NCBI RefSeq assembly: GCF_900109205.1
Contig: NZ_FNZB01000003.1
Span: forward strand, 62,001-126,000
DNA: 64,000 nucleotides
Origin: Sphingomonas sp. OV641
Lineage (GTDB): Bacteria; Pseudomonadota; Alphaproteobacteria; Sphingomonadales; Sphingomonadaceae
Reading direction: 5' to 3'
The translations under genes were made by a program, and so were the position numbers. Below the pieces are notes generated by a model. It was not told the DNA's origin and did not search any database. It saw only the letters and a program-made list of their open reading frames with translations. Positions 34,620-44,211 of the stretch are shown here, one piece after another. How positions within the stretch are numbered: the stretch's first letter is position 1; every line of letters starts with the position of its first letter.

Positions 34620-34719
34620 ACACCTGTTTGCCGCGCGCGTATCATGCGCTTTCAGGCGGTCACCGCACCGTTTTTTGTGAAGTGGAGAGGGGGCGCCCGC
34701 CCCGAACCGAGGTTAAACC

Positions 34720-35019
34720 ATGATCGAGAACCAGAAAATTCGTCCGGCCCGCGTGATCGGACCGCTCGGCGAGCCTTTGACGCTCGATACCCTGCCGCCG
34801 CCCACCACGACCCGCTGGGTCGTCCGCCGCAAGGCCGAAGTTGTGGCTGCGGTGAACGGTGGTTTGCTGACCGTGGACGAGGTGTGCAACCGCTATGGCC
34901 TGACGGTGGAGGAGTTCGCCGGCTGGCAGCGTGCGATCGATCGTTCCGGCATGCCGGGATTACGCGTTACACGTATCCAGCACTACAAGTCCCTGTACGA
35001 GCGGCAACAGAAGTTCTGA
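34720..35019 (+). CDS. sciP: CtrA inhibitor SciP (DUF1153)
   Basis: A 99-residue helix-turn-helix protein. The sequence is highly typical: RPARVIGPLGEPLTLDTLPP, then TTRWVVRRKAEVVAAVNGGL, LTVDEVCNRYGLTVEEFAGW and the C-terminal LRVTRIQHYKSLYE. In Caulobacter SciP binds CtrA and blocks its recruitment of RNA polymerase in G1 cells. A GAGG ribosome site lies about ten bases before ATG 34720. It is transcribed alone or with the GlsB-like gene 94 bases downstream. Confidence 0.95.
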   Translation: MIENQKIRPARVIGPLGEPLTLDTLPPPTTTRWVVRRKAEVVAAVNGGLLTVDEVCNRYGLTVEEFAGWQRAIDRSGMPGLRVTRIQHYKSLYERQQKF

Positions 35020-35113
35020 AGGGACGGGTTACGGCCCCGGAACAAATCCGAGGTGTCAAGAGTCTTTTCCCCAGCGCCCGGCCGTTCGGGCCGTTAACGC
35101 AGGGGAGTGAGTC

Positions 35114-35371
35114 ATGGGTATTATTCTCTGGTTGATCGTCGGCGGCGTGATTGGCTGGCTGGCCAGCATCATCATGCGTACCGATGCTCAGCAAGGTATC
35201 TTTCTCAATATTGTCGTGGGCATCATTGGCGCGTTCATTGGCGGCCTGATCATTACAGGCGGTTCGATCAACAGCGCGCCGCTGACGCTGACGTCGTTCC
35301 TGGTGTCGCTGCTTGGTGCAGTGATCCTGCTTGCGATTGTGAACCTCTTCCGTCGCGGTCGCGTTCGTTAA
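35114..35371 (+). CDS. GlsB/YeaQ/YmgE family stress-response membrane protein
   Basis: An 85-residue protein with three hydrophobic segments and the family pattern LWLIVGGVIGWLASIIM, then GIFLNIVVGIIGAFIGGLII, ending in a basic RRGRVR tail. The family is often induced under acid or general stress; its role is unclear. A GCAGGGGAG ribosome site precedes ATG 35114. A strong terminator closes the unit at 35396. Confidence 0.9.
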   Translation: MGIILWLIVGGVIGWLASIIMRTDAQQGIFLNIVVGIIGAFIGGLIITGGSINSAPLTLTSFLVSLLGAVILLAIVNLFRRGRVR

Positions 35372-35395
35372 TCGAACGAGTAGGAAATGGAACAG

Positions 35396-35423
35396 CGGCC
35401 GCCCGGTGACGGGCGGCCGTTTT
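35396..35423 (+). terminator. Rho-independent terminator after the GlsB-like gene
   Basis: A perfect 10-bp stem, CGGCCGCCCG (35396-35405) with CGGGCGGCCG (35410-35419), closes the loop GTGA and is followed by TTTTC. It ends the sciP/GlsB-like transcript 25 bases after the stop. Confidence 0.9.
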
Positions 35424-35463
35424 CTATTGGGCCATTTCTATCGCGGCGCGGGCCCACGCCGTC

Positions 35464-36192
35464 CTATTTCAGCAGGAAGCGAACGGAGACGGTGGCGCTG
35501 ATCGGCACCTCGCCCGGCAGAACACGGGTCGGTGCGTCCGACGCCATTTCCGCGCGCGCATAAAGCACCGGCGGCCGCGGACCATTGCCACGATCCTCGC
35601 CTGCCTCGCCGATCGCGACGATACGATCGACTCGCAGGCCCGCCGCTTCAGCGTAGCGCGCAGCGCGCGCCCGTGCCTGCTTGATCGCCTCGATCCGGGC
35701 GGCATCAAGCGCAGCTTCGGGCTTGTCGACCGACATTTCGGGCCCGTTGATCTGATTGGCGCCCGCTTTCACAAGGGCATCAAGCACCGTGCCGCTCTTG
35801 GCGACATCACGAAACTTGACCGAGATCGTGTTCGTCGCCTGATACCCGGTGATCACAGGCGGCTGATTTTCGACGTAGCGATGCTGCGGCGAGAGGTTGA
35901 CGTTCGCTGTCATGATGTCGCGCGGCGCAACGCCAGCCGCGCGCAGCGAGGCGATCACCCGGTCCATCTTTGCGGCATTGTCCGCCAAAGCAGCGGCCGC
36001 GGTGGCGGATTGCGTCACCACGCCGGCGCGAATGGTGGCGATATCCGGAACGCGGGACACTTCGCCCGTCGCGACAACATCCAGCACGGCAGCGTCTGGG
36101 AGGATCGGCACCGGGGCGGCGGATTGCGCGGCAGCAGGCGCAGCCGTCATCGTGAGCGCGGCCATCGCCAGTGTGGCAATCGTGTAACGCAT
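35464..36192 (-). CDS. SIMPL domain (DUF541) periplasmic protein
   Basis: A 242-residue protein. Residues 1-22 are a signal peptide ending AAPAAAQS. The SIMPL domain follows, with VVATGEVSRVPDIATIRAGV, an SLRAAGVAPRDIMTANVNLSP segment and a C-terminal VPISATVSVRFLL strand. The family's function is not established; members have been linked to outer-membrane integrity and oxidative stress. It is divergent from the RND efflux operon with about 210 bases between. Confidence 0.9.
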   Translation of the reverse strand: MRYTIATLAMAALTMTAAPAAAQSAAPVPILPDAAVLDVVATGEVSRVPDIATIRAGVVTQSATAAAALADNAAKMDRVIASLRAAGVAPRDIMTANVNLSPQHRYVENQPPVITGYQATNTISVKFRDVAKSGTVLDALVKAGANQINGPEMSVDKPEAALDAARIEAIKQARARAARYAEAAGLRVDRIVAIGEAGEDRGNGPRPPVLYARAEMASDAPTRVLPGEVPISATVSVRFLLK

Positions 36193-36406
36193 GATCCGAA
36201 ATCTCCATTGTGGAACGCTTTGGCGCCTGTGGGGCTCGGTTGATCAACACAGGCTGAACGGCTCGCCGCTTGCTGCGACTCCGCGAATCTGTCATGCGGC
36301 ATTGGGGCAAAACCGGCGCTTGAGCCCGGTGACTTATTCATATAACACAGCTGCAGATCAATGTAGTGCCGGTCGCCGCAAGCCGCCGGAGCGGGATGTA
36401 GGGCGC

Positions 36407-37588
36407 ATGAATTATCAAGTCGGCGGGTTGAGTGGGGACACCGTGCTGATCGAGGGGCCGGAGGATGATGGCGCGCGTCGGCGCCGCCGAATGCTGGTGT
36501 TCGCCCTGGTCGCGATCGCTTTGCTCGCCATCGGTGCCTTTTTCCTGACGCGTGGAGGCGAGGCGCCGCAGCAGGCGGGCGCCGCGTCCGATCAGGCGCC
36601 GCGTGTCACCGTTGTGGTTCCTGGCCGGGCGGCGCTCGGTCGCACGATCAACGCGAACGGCACGCTGGCCGCCCGGCGCGAAATGCCCGTAGGCGTCGCC
36701 GGCGAGGGGGGCATGGTCACGCGCGTGCTCGTAGAGCCGGGGCAGTGGGTGCAGGCCGGTCAGGTGCTGGCGCTGGTCGACCGCTCGGTACAGACGCAAA
36801 CCGCTCAGAGCCTGGCTGCCCAAGTGAATGTTGCCCAAGCGGATCTGACGCTTGCCCAAGCGGAATTGCAGCGCGCCCAGCAGCTTGTCGACCGCGGCTT
36901 CATCAGCCAGGCGGATGTTCAGCGACGGATCGCCACCCGCGATGCGGCCGCGGCCCGCCTCAAGGTCGCGGGAGCGTCTGCGGCGGAGCAGCGCGCGCGC
37001 AACCAGCGTCTGGATATTCGTGCGCCCGCCGCCGGCCTGGTGCTTACCCGGCAGGTCGAGCCTGGCCAGATCATCAGTTCAGCGTCCGGCACGCTGTTCC
37101 GCATGGCCAAGGGAGGCGAGCTGGAGATGCGCGCGCAGTTGCCGGAGGACGATCTTGCCGCCCTGCCGGTGGGCGCGCGCGCCATGGTGAAGCCGGTCGG
37201 CAGCGATCGCGCGTTCGAAGGGCAGATCTGGCAGATCTCTCCGGTGATCGATACGCAGACCCGGCAGGGCATCGCGCGCATCGCGCTGCGCTATGATCCT
37301 GCGCTTCGCCCCGGCGGCTTTGCCTCGGCAGTTATCACCAGCGGCGGGGTCAGCATGCCCGGCCTGCCGCAATCCGCGATCCTCAGCGACGAGAAGGGTA
37401 ATTTCGTCTATGTCGCGGACAAGGACAACATCGTGCGCCGTCGCGATGTGCGGCTTGGCAGCGTGAGCGACGATTCGGTGGCGATCGCATCGGGGCTCGA
37501 CGGAAGCGAGCGCGTGGTGGTGTCCGCAGGCGCGTTCCTGAATCCGGGGCAGAAGATCGCCCCGGTTCTGGGCAAGCCGGGAGAGTGA
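36407..37588 (+). CDS. RND efflux periplasmic adaptor (membrane fusion protein)
   Basis: A 393-residue adaptor. A short cytoplasmic N-terminus with RRRRR precedes one membrane segment (about 29-48, no lipobox). Then come the barrel-sandwich half GTLAARREMPVGVAGEGGMV, an alpha-helical hairpin (about 130-200), the second half DIRAPAAGLVLTRQVEPGQI and a beta-barrel. It links an inner-membrane RND pump to an outer-membrane channel. ATG 36407 is the first start with the membrane anchor intact. The permease gene follows after four bases. A possible promoter pair TTGAGC and TATAAC with a 15-base spacer lies near 36320-36350. Confidence 0.92.
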   Translation: MNYQVGGLSGDTVLIEGPEDDGARRRRRMLVFALVAIALLAIGAFFLTRGGEAPQQAGAASDQAPRVTVVVPGRAALGRTINANGTLAARREMPVGVAGEGGMVTRVLVEPGQWVQAGQVLALVDRSVQTQTAQSLAAQVNVAQADLTLAQAELQRAQQLVDRGFISQADVQRRIATRDAAAARLKVAGASAAEQRARNQRLDIRAPAAGLVLTRQVEPGQIISSASGTLFRMAKGGELEMRAQLPEDDLAALPVGARAMVKPVGSDRAFEGQIWQISPVIDTQTRQGIARIALRYDPALRPGGFASAVITSGGVSMPGLPQSAILSDEKGNFVYVADKDNIVRRRDVRLGSVSDDSVAIASGLDGSERVVVSAGAFLNPGQKIAPVLGKPGE

Positions 37589-37592
37589 CGGC

Positions 37593-40500
37593 ATGAACTT
37601 CCGCAACATATCGGCATGGTCGATCCGCAATCCGGTCCCGGTCATCGTCCTGTTCGTGATCCTGACGGTCGCCGGCGTCGTCAGCTTCATCCGTATGGAC
37701 ATCAACCGCGAGCCGGATATCGACTTTCCGGCCGTTGCGGTGGAGATCACGCAGCCGGGCGCGGCGCCCAGCGAGCTGGAAACGCAGGTGACGCAGCGCG
37801 TCGAAGCTGCGGTGCGGACGGTGGAAGGCGTCGACGAACTGCAGTCCTTCGTCAGCGAAGGCAATTCCACGACCATGGTGCAGCTCGACATCGGCACACC
37901 GGTTGACCGCGCCGTCAACGAAGTGCGCGACGCCGTCACGCAGATCCGCTCGAACCTGCCCGAGGGCATTCTCGAGCCGCAGATCAGCCGCGTGAAGATC
38001 AACGACGATGATCTCGGCAGCTATTCGGCCATCGCCACCGACATGACGGTGGAACAGCTCAGCTGGTACATCGACAATACGGTCACCAAGGAATTGCTCT
38101 CGATCGAGGGCATGGGCGGCGTTGAGCGGAACGGCGGGGTCGATCGCGAGATCCGCGTCATTCTCGATCCGGCGAAGCTTGCAGCCTACGACCTGACGGC
38201 GACGCAGATCAACCAGCAGCTGCGACAGGTGAACCTGAATGCGGCGGGTGGCCGTGCCGAAGTGGCCGGTGCCGAACAGTCGGTGCGCGTGCTGGGCAAT
38301 GCGAGCGACGCTTATGAGCTGGGCGAGACCCAGATCATCGCAGGCAATGGTCGCACCATCAAGCTGAGCGCCGTTGCGACGGTGCGCGATCTTTATGCCG
38401 AGCAGCGGACGGCGGCAGGGGTGGATGGCAAGCCGGTCATCACCTTCGATTTCAAGCGCGCCAAGGGCTATTCGGAAGTCACCGTCTTCCGCGAGGCGCA
38501 GAAGAAGCTGGCGGAGCTTGAGAAGCGCAATCCGGCAGTCAAGTTTCAGCTGCGCATCGACGGCTCCAAATATGCCGTGGAGCAATATGAGAGCGCGATC
38601 CACGCGATGATCGAGGGCGCGGTGCTCGCCGTGTTCATCGTGTTCCTGTTCCTGCGTGACAAGCGCGCGACCTTCATCTCGGCGCTTGCCATCCCGCTGT
38701 CGGCGATCCCGGCCTTCTGGTTCATGGACCTGATGGGCTTCACGCTGAACAGCATGACGCTACTCGCGCTCAGCCTTGTGGCGGGCGTGCTGGTCGACGA
38801 TGCGATCGTGGAGATCGAGAATATCGTTCGCCACATGCGCATGGGCAAATCGGCCTATCAGGCATCGATCGACGCGGCTGACGAGATTGGCCTTGCGGTG
38901 CTGGCGACCACCATGGCGATCGTTGCAGTGTTCCTGCCGGTCGGCCTGATGCCGGGCGTGTCGGGGCAGTTCTTCAAGAATTTCGGCCTGACCGTCGTCG
39001 TCGCCGTGCTGATGAGCCTGGCGGTGGCGCGCATGATCACGCCGATGATCGCGGCCTATTTCCTCAAGTCCGCAGGCCCCGAATCGCACGGTGAGGGCCG
39101 CCTCATGGACCTTTACATGGTCGTGCTGCGCTGGACGCTGGACCCAGGCAAGTCGATGGCCGTGCGCGCGCGCGGCGGGTTTCGGCGGATCACCGGCTAT
39201 ATCTATGATCACCGCATCTGGACGATCGGGATCGGCGGGCTCGCCTTTGTCCTGACTGTGCTGGGCTTTTCCAGCCTGCCCATGCAGTTCCAGCCGTCGG
39301 TCGATCAGGAACGTTCCACCGTCACCATCACCATGGCACCGGGCGCGACCCTCAACCAGACGCAGACGGTGGTGAACCAGGTCTATGAGCTGCTGAGCCG
39401 TCAGCCCGAAGTGGATACGACCTATACGCGCACCTTTGTCGGCAATGGCCGGGTGACGGTGCAGTTCAAGGAAAAGCCGAGCCTCAACGATCGGATCGCC
39501 GCCCTGTTCGGCGGAGACATCAGCGACAAGCGCACCAAGACGTCGACCGAGTTCGAGCGCGCGCTGGCTCCGCAGCTCGCCCGGATTCCGGACGCGCGCG
39601 TCAACTTCCAGTCGCAGTTCGGCTGGGGCGACAACAATCGCGACGTGTCGGTCACCCTGGGCAGCGACGATCCCGTCCTGCTGCGCCAGACGGCGGACAA
39701 GATCGTCAGTGACATGGCGAAGATCCCTGGCTTCCTGGCGCCCCGCATCGCAGGCGATCTCAATCGGCCGGAAATCGTGATCAAGCCGCGGCTCGATCTG
39801 GCGGCCGACCTGGGAGTGACGACGAGCGCGCTGTCCAACGCGATCCGTATCGCGACATTGGGCGACATCGACCAGAACAGCGCACGCTTTTCGCTGAACG
39901 ATCGCCAGATCCCCATCCGCGTCGCCTTTGACCAATCCTCGCGCACGCGGATGGCGACGATCCGGAACCTGCCGGTGCCGACGCAGAACGGCGGTTCGGT
40001 GCCGCTGTCGGTGGTGGCGGAAATCGGCTTCGGTTCAGGCCCGACCAAGATCAACCGGCTGAATCAACAGCGTCAGCTGACCATCGGCGCGGATCTGTCG
40101 CCCGGCCTCATCCTGTCCAACGCGATGACGCAGGTGAATGCGCTCCCGTCGATGCAGAACCTGCCGCTCGGTGTGCAGAAGATGAGCGTTGGTCAGGCCA
40201 AGTGGCAAATGGAGATGCTGATCAACTTCGTGATCGCTGTGATCGCGGGTGTCTTCCTGGTCTTCTCGGTGCTGGTCCTGCTGTACCGCCGCCTGCTGCC
40301 GCCGCTGGTGAACATGGGTTCGTTGCTGCTCGCGCCGCTGGGCGGCGTCCTGGCGCTGATCATCACCGGGCACCCGTTGTCGATGCCGGTGTTCATCGGC
40401 CTGCTCATGCTGCTGGGTATCGTCGCCAAGAACTCGATCCTGCTGATCGACTTCGCGCTGGAGGAGATGCACGCGGGCGTGCCGATCTATGACGCGGTGG

Positions 40501-40859
40501 TCGACGCGGGGCACAAGCGAGCGCAGCCGATCGTGATGACCACGGTGGCGATGGTGGCCGGTATGGTGCCGACCGCGCTGGCGCTGACCGGCGACGGGGC
40601 GTGGCGTGCGCCGATGGGTATCGTGGTGATCGGCGGGCTGATCGTGTCCACCCTGCTGACGCTCCTCATCGTTCCGGCCTCATTCAGCCTGTCGATCGGC
40701 ATCGAGCGGCGCGTGGGTCCGTGGCTTGGCCGCAAGCTGCTGACCTACCAGCCCGGCGACGACGAAGCGCCGGCGATCGATCATGCGGCGACCGGCGGCA
40801 CGCTGTCGCCGCCACGTGGGCGCATCGGCTATCGCGACGGCGACGTTCCTGCGGAATGA
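37593..40859 (+). CDS. RND family efflux permease (AcrB/MexB-like)
   Basis: A 1088-residue pump with twelve membrane segments and two large periplasmic loops. The N-terminus MNFRNISAWSIRNPVPVIVL, the loop segment with REPDIDFPAVAVEITQPGAA and the helix-4 motif LVDDAIVEIENIVRH (proton-relay Asp pair) identify the family. It is of the multidrug/hydrophobe class rather than heavy-metal CusA. The C-terminus is long and acidic/charged. The outer-membrane channel protein is not encoded next to it, so a shared TolC-type channel is likely. Confidence 0.95.
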   Translation: MNFRNISAWSIRNPVPVIVLFVILTVAGVVSFIRMDINREPDIDFPAVAVEITQPGAAPSELETQVTQRVEAAVRTVEGVDELQSFVSEGNSTTMVQLDIGTPVDRAVNEVRDAVTQIRSNLPEGILEPQISRVKINDDDLGSYSAIATDMTVEQLSWYIDNTVTKELLSIEGMGGVERNGGVDREIRVILDPAKLAAYDLTATQINQQLRQVNLNAAGGRAEVAGAEQSVRVLGNASDAYELGETQIIAGNGRTIKLSAVATVRDLYAEQRTAAGVDGKPVITFDFKRAKGYSEVTVFREAQKKLAELEKRNPAVKFQLRIDGSKYAVEQYESAIHAMIEGAVLAVFIVFLFLRDKRATFISALAIPLSAIPAFWFMDLMGFTLNSMTLLALSLVAGVLVDDAIVEIENIVRHMRMGKSAYQASIDAADEIGLAVLATTMAIVAVFLPVGLMPGVSGQFFKNFGLTVVVAVLMSLAVARMITPMIAAYFLKSAGPESHGEGRLMDLYMVVLRWTLDPGKSMAVRARGGFRRITGYIYDHRIWTIGIGGLAFVLTVLGFSSLPMQFQPSVDQERSTVTITMAPGATLNQTQTVVNQVYELLSRQPEVDTTYTRTFVGNGRVTVQFKEKPSLNDRIAALFGGDISDKRTKTSTEFERALAPQLARIPDARVNFQSQFGWGDNNRDVSVTLGSDDPVLLRQTADKIVSDMAKIPGFLAPRIAGDLNRPEIVIKPRLDLAADLGVTTSALSNAIRIATLGDIDQNSARFSLNDRQIPIRVAFDQSSRTRMATIRNLPVPTQNGGSVPLSVVAEIGFGSGPTKINRLNQQRQLTIGADLSPGLILSNAMTQVNALPSMQNLPLGVQKMSVGQAKWQMEMLINFVIAVIAGVFLVFSVLVLLYRRLLPPLVNMGSLLLAPLGGVLALIITGHPLSMPVFIGLLMLLGIVAKNSILLIDFALEEMHAGVPIYDAVVDAGHKRAQPIVMTTVAMVAGMVPTALALTGDGAWRAPMGIVVIGGLIVSTLLTLLIVPASFSLSIGIERRVGPWLGRKLLTYQPGDDEAPAIDHAATGGTLSPPRGRIGYRDGDVPAE

Positions 40860-40864
40860 CGCTT

Positions 40865-40892
40865 GAACAAACCCCCGTCTGGGGGATTGTTC
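40865..40892 (+). promoter_or_regulatory. Intercistronic hairpin before the DUF445 gene
   Basis: GAACAA and CCCCC pair with GGGGG and TTGTTC around the loop GTCT, with one A-A mismatch, making an 11-bp stem. It begins five bases after the RND permease stop and ends four bases before the DUF445 ATG. It has no T-tract. The GGGGG arm is the only ribosome-site-like sequence for the downstream gene, so folding could limit its translation. Confidence 0.5.
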
Positions 40893-40896
40893 GGGC

Positions 40897-42162
40897 ATGA
40901 TCCCAGTTACGCTGCGGCGCCCATCGGAGACACGTGCGCCGGCCGGTCTGGTGCGGATGCGCGTGATCGCGACCGGGATGCTGGTCGCCATGGCACTGGC
41001 ATTCCTGCTGGCGCGCGCGCTTGATGAAGTTCACCCGGCGTGGGGCTTCGTGCGAGCGTTCGCCGAAGCGGCGATGGTCGGCGGCCTCGCCGACTGGTTT
41101 GCCGTCACCGCTCTGTTCCGCCATCCGCTCGGGCTGCCAATCCCGCACACTGCCATTATTCCGCGCAACAAGGACCGGATCGGCGATCAGCTCGCCACAT
41201 TCCTGCGCGATTATTTTCTGATCCCCGTCGTGGTGGCGCGCCGGATGCGACGCATGGACGTGGCAAGCGCCGCCGGGCGCTGGCTGGCGAGCCCGTCCGC
41301 CGGGAGCCGACGCGTTACCCGCGGCGCCTCTCGGCTGGCGGTCGAGGTGCTCCAGGCGCTCGATCAGGAGCGGCTGGGCGGCATGGTGCGCGGCGCCATG
41401 GTCCAGCAGGTGCGCCGGATCGAATTGTCTCCCCTGCTCGGCCGCGCGCTTGAGGCTGCGATGGCGGAGAACCGGCACCAGCCGATCATTGATGGCATCG
41501 TTCGCTGGGCCGGCCGCGTGCTGGAGGCGAACCAGCAGGTCGTGCGCAACATGGTGCATGAACGGGCCGGCACGATCCTTCGCTGGACCGGCCTTGATGA
41601 GACCATCGCGAACAAGATCATCGACGGGCTGGACAAGATGCTGGTCGACATGGCCGAGCAGCCGGATCACCCCCTGCGCACAAAGGCCGAGGAGGGCCTG
41701 GCTACGCTCGCCCGCGATCTTCAGCACAAGCCGGAGATGCAGGAGCGGGTCGAGGCCCTGAAGCTCGCCCTGCTCGAGAACCCTGCGATGCAAGGCTGGA
41801 TCAACGGCCTTTGGGAGCAGGCGCGCCACGCCATGCTGCGCGCGGCGCGCGATCCGGAGCGGCTGTTGTCGGGCGGCATTGGCGAGATGCTGCGCCAGTT
41901 GGGCCAGACGCTGGAGAGCGACGTCCGGCTTCGCAACACGCTGAACCGCTATGTCCGCCGGGTGGCCGTCGGCACGGCTGCGGATTATGGCGACGTGATC
42001 GTCGGCCTCGTTTCCGAGACGGTGCGCGGCTGGGACGCGCAGACCATCACCCAGCGCCTAGAGCATTCCGTGGGCAAGGATCTGCAGTTCATCCGCATCA
42101 ACGGCACGCTGGTGGGCGGGGCGGTGGGGCTTGTGATCCATGCTTTGGATGTCCTGCTCTGA
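40897..42162 (+). CDS. DUF445 family membrane-anchored protein
   Basis: A 421-residue protein with hydrophobic segments at about residues 28-45 and 401-420 and a long helical, charged middle. The segment GFVRAFAEAAMVGGLADWFAVTALFRHPLGLPIPHTAIIPRNKDRIG, here starting near residue 50, is the defining mark of DUF445 (YjiN-like). The function is unknown. The 37-base gap to the RND permease contains the hairpin, so it may be cotranscribed with the efflux genes. Confidence 0.9.
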   Translation: MIPVTLRRPSETRAPAGLVRMRVIATGMLVAMALAFLLARALDEVHPAWGFVRAFAEAAMVGGLADWFAVTALFRHPLGLPIPHTAIIPRNKDRIGDQLATFLRDYFLIPVVVARRMRRMDVASAAGRWLASPSAGSRRVTRGASRLAVEVLQALDQERLGGMVRGAMVQQVRRIELSPLLGRALEAAMAENRHQPIIDGIVRWAGRVLEANQQVVRNMVHERAGTILRWTGLDETIANKIIDGLDKMLVDMAEQPDHPLRTKAEEGLATLARDLQHKPEMQERVEALKLALLENPAMQGWINGLWEQARHAMLRAARDPERLLSGGIGEMLRQLGQTLESDVRLRNTLNRYVRRVAVGTAADYGDVIVGLVSETVRGWDAQTITQRLEHSVGKDLQFIRINGTLVGGAVGLVIHALDVLL

Positions 42163-42301
42163 ACCGCGACACCGCAGACGGGCGATCCTCGGGCGAGCTC
42201 AAGGGCGCCGTTCAGGGTTGTAACAATGCCGCACATGCAACAACCGGACGAACTGTACGTTCATCTTGATGATCTGCGGAGTTTTCCGCAAAGGGTGGGG
42301 G

Positions 42302-43399
42302 ATGGGCGCATTGGCCGAATTCAGCGAGGACGGGGGCAGGCTGCGCGTCACCGGCGACCTGCTGCTCTCCCGCTTGGGTGATCTGCCCACGCGTCTCGAT
42401 TCCCATTCGGGTTCGATCTCGGAGGTTGATCTCTCCGGCATCGGGCGCATGGATACGATCGGTGCGTGGGTGGTGCACCGCTTCGCCAAAAGAAAGGGCG
42501 TGCCGGTCACCGGGCTGAAGCCCGAGCTTCAGCATCTGCTCGAGCAGGTGGGAAGCGCCGATCAGCCGGTTTCAACCCGGCCGAACTATGTCAGCCCGTT
42601 CAACCGCGTGCTTGGTGAAGTGGGCGAAGCGGTGGTCATGTCCGGCCGCACGTTGCTGGGCCTGCTCGGCTTCTTGGGCGCGACCGTCCTCGCCTTCGTG
42701 AATGTCATTCGCCACCCACGACGCTTTCGCTTCAATGCGACCGTTCAGCGGTTCGAGGTGGTGGGCGTATCGGCGCTCGGCATTGTCGGGCTGATGAGCT
42801 TTCTGATTGGCATCGTTATCGCACAGCAGGGCGCCGTGCAGCTTCGACAGTTCGGCGCGGAGGTGTTCACGATCAACCTGATCGGCCGCATCACCCTGCG
42901 TGAGCTTGGCGTGCTGATGACGGCGATCATGGTGGCGGGGCGATCCGGCTCTGCGTTCGCCGCGCAGCTCGGAACGATGAAGCTGACGGAGGAAGTGGAT
43001 GCCATGCGAACCATCGGCGTATCGCCGATGGAGGCATTGGTGCTGCCGCGTACCCTTGCCGCCGTCATGCTGATGCCGCTGCTTGGTTTTTATTCCTCGC
43101 TCATCGCCATCATCGGGGGTGGGCTGCTGTGCTGGCTGCAGCTCGAGATCCCACCGGTCACCTATGTCGCGCGGCTGCGCGAAGTGGTGCCGATTACCGA
43201 TCTTTACGTCGGGCTGATCAAGGCGCCGGTCTTTGGCGCGATCATCGCGATCGCAGGGTGCTTTCAGGGCATGCAGGTGGAGGGCGATGCCGAGCAGGTC
43301 GGCACCCGGACCACCGCCGCGGTCGTTCAGGCAATCTTCCTTGTCATCGTGCTCGACGCTTTCTTCGCGGTGTTCTTTGAACGGATCGGCTGGATTTGA
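42302..43399 (+). CDS. mlaE: Mla-type ABC permease MlaE with N-terminal STAS domain
   Basis: A 365-residue protein. Residues 1-85 form a STAS-like domain (EVDLSGIGRMDTIGAWVVHR), equivalent to the separate MlaB of E. coli. The rest is the MlaE permease with FLIGIVIAQQGAVQLRQFGAE, LMTAIMVAGRSGSAFAAQLGTM and VDAMRTIGVSPMEALVLPR. It moves phospholipids between the outer and inner membranes. ATG 42302 follows a G-rich ribosome site; an earlier ATG at 42266 adds 12 residues. Its stop overlaps the mlaF ATG (TGATG). Confidence 0.94.
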   Translation: MGALAEFSEDGGRLRVTGDLLLSRLGDLPTRLDSHSGSISEVDLSGIGRMDTIGAWVVHRFAKRKGVPVTGLKPELQHLLEQVGSADQPVSTRPNYVSPFNRVLGEVGEAVVMSGRTLLGLLGFLGATVLAFVNVIRHPRRFRFNATVQRFEVVGVSALGIVGLMSFLIGIVIAQQGAVQLRQFGAEVFTINLIGRITLRELGVLMTAIMVAGRSGSAFAAQLGTMKLTEEVDAMRTIGVSPMEALVLPRTLAAVMLMPLLGFYSSLIAIIGGGLLCWLQLEIPPVTYVARLREVVPITDLYVGLIKAPVFGAIIAIAGCFQGMQVEGDAEQVGTRTTAAVVQAIFLVIVLDAFFAVFFERIGWI

Positions 43400-44211
43400 T
43401 GAGCAGTTCCGAGAACATCATCGAAGTCCGTGGTCTCAAGAACGCGTTCGGCGACCAGGTCGTCCATGAAAAGCTGGACCTCGACGTACGGCGCGGCGAA
43501 ATCCTTGGTGTGGTTGGCGGTTCCGGCACGGGCAAATCGGTGCTGATGCGCTCGATCATCGGGCTTCAAAGCCCCGTGGCCGGCGACGTCACAGTGTTCG
43601 GCGAGCCCACGATCGGGCGCGAAGAGACGGAAGCGGTCGAGATCCGCAAGCGCTGGGGCGTGCTGTTCCAGGGGGGCGCGCTCTTCTCCACGCTGACCGT
43701 GGCGGAGAATGTGCAGGTTCCGCTGCGCGAATTTTACCCGAACCTCGAGCTGACTTTGCTGGACGAAATCGCCTCGTTCAAGGTGATGATGACGGGCCTG
43801 CCGGCAGAGGCGGGCCCCAAATATCCGGCCGAGCTTTCCGGCGGCATGAAGAAGCGGGCCGGTCTGGCGCGGGCCTTGGCACTCGATCCCGAGCTCCTCT
43901 TTCTGGACGAGCCGACCGCCGGGCTGGACCCGATTGGCGCCGCGGCCTTCGATGATCTGACCAAGTCGCTCCAGAAGACGCTGGGGCTGACGGTCTTCCT
44001 CATCACGCATGATCTCGATACGCTTTACGCCATCTGTGATCGGGTTGCCGTGCTGGCGGACAAGCGCGTCATCGCCGTGGGAACGATCGACGAGCTGCTC
44101 GCGCTGGATCACCCATGGATTCAAGAATATTTCCGTGGACCCCGGGGACGAGCCGCGGTGGCAACACGAGACGCTGCGGCAGAAGCAACAGCAAAGTCAG
44201 GGGCTAAGTGA
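43399..44211 (+). CDS. mlaF: Mla-type ABC ATPase MlaF
   Basis: A 270-residue ATPase with Walker A GGSGTGKS (40-47), signature LSGGMKKRAGLARAL, Walker B LLFLDEPTAGLDP and switch His in LITHDLDTLY. The GVLFQGGALFSTLTVAENV Q-loop segment is specific for MlaF/Mkl-type ATPases. It powers the MlaE permease. The C-terminal tail is Ala-rich. Start and stop both overlap neighbouring genes (TGATG), so translation of mlaE, mlaF and mlaD is coupled. Confidence 0.95.
   Translation: MSSSENIIEVRGLKNAFGDQVVHEKLDLDVRRGEILGVVGGSGTGKSVLMRSIIGLQSPVAGDVTVFGEPTIGREETEAVEIRKRWGVLFQGGALFSTLTVAENVQVPLREFYPNLELTLLDEIASFKVMMTGLPAEAGPKYPAELSGGMKKRAGLARALALDPELLFLDEPTAGLDPIGAAAFDDLTKSLQKTLGLTVFLITHDLDTLYAICDRVAVLADKRVIAVGTIDELLALDHPWIQEYFRGPRGRAAVATRDAAAEATAKSGAK

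Noticed and set aside
34657..34676. CGGT/ACCG stem followed by six T before sciP
   Set aside because: The stem has only four pairs, too weak to call a terminator alone.
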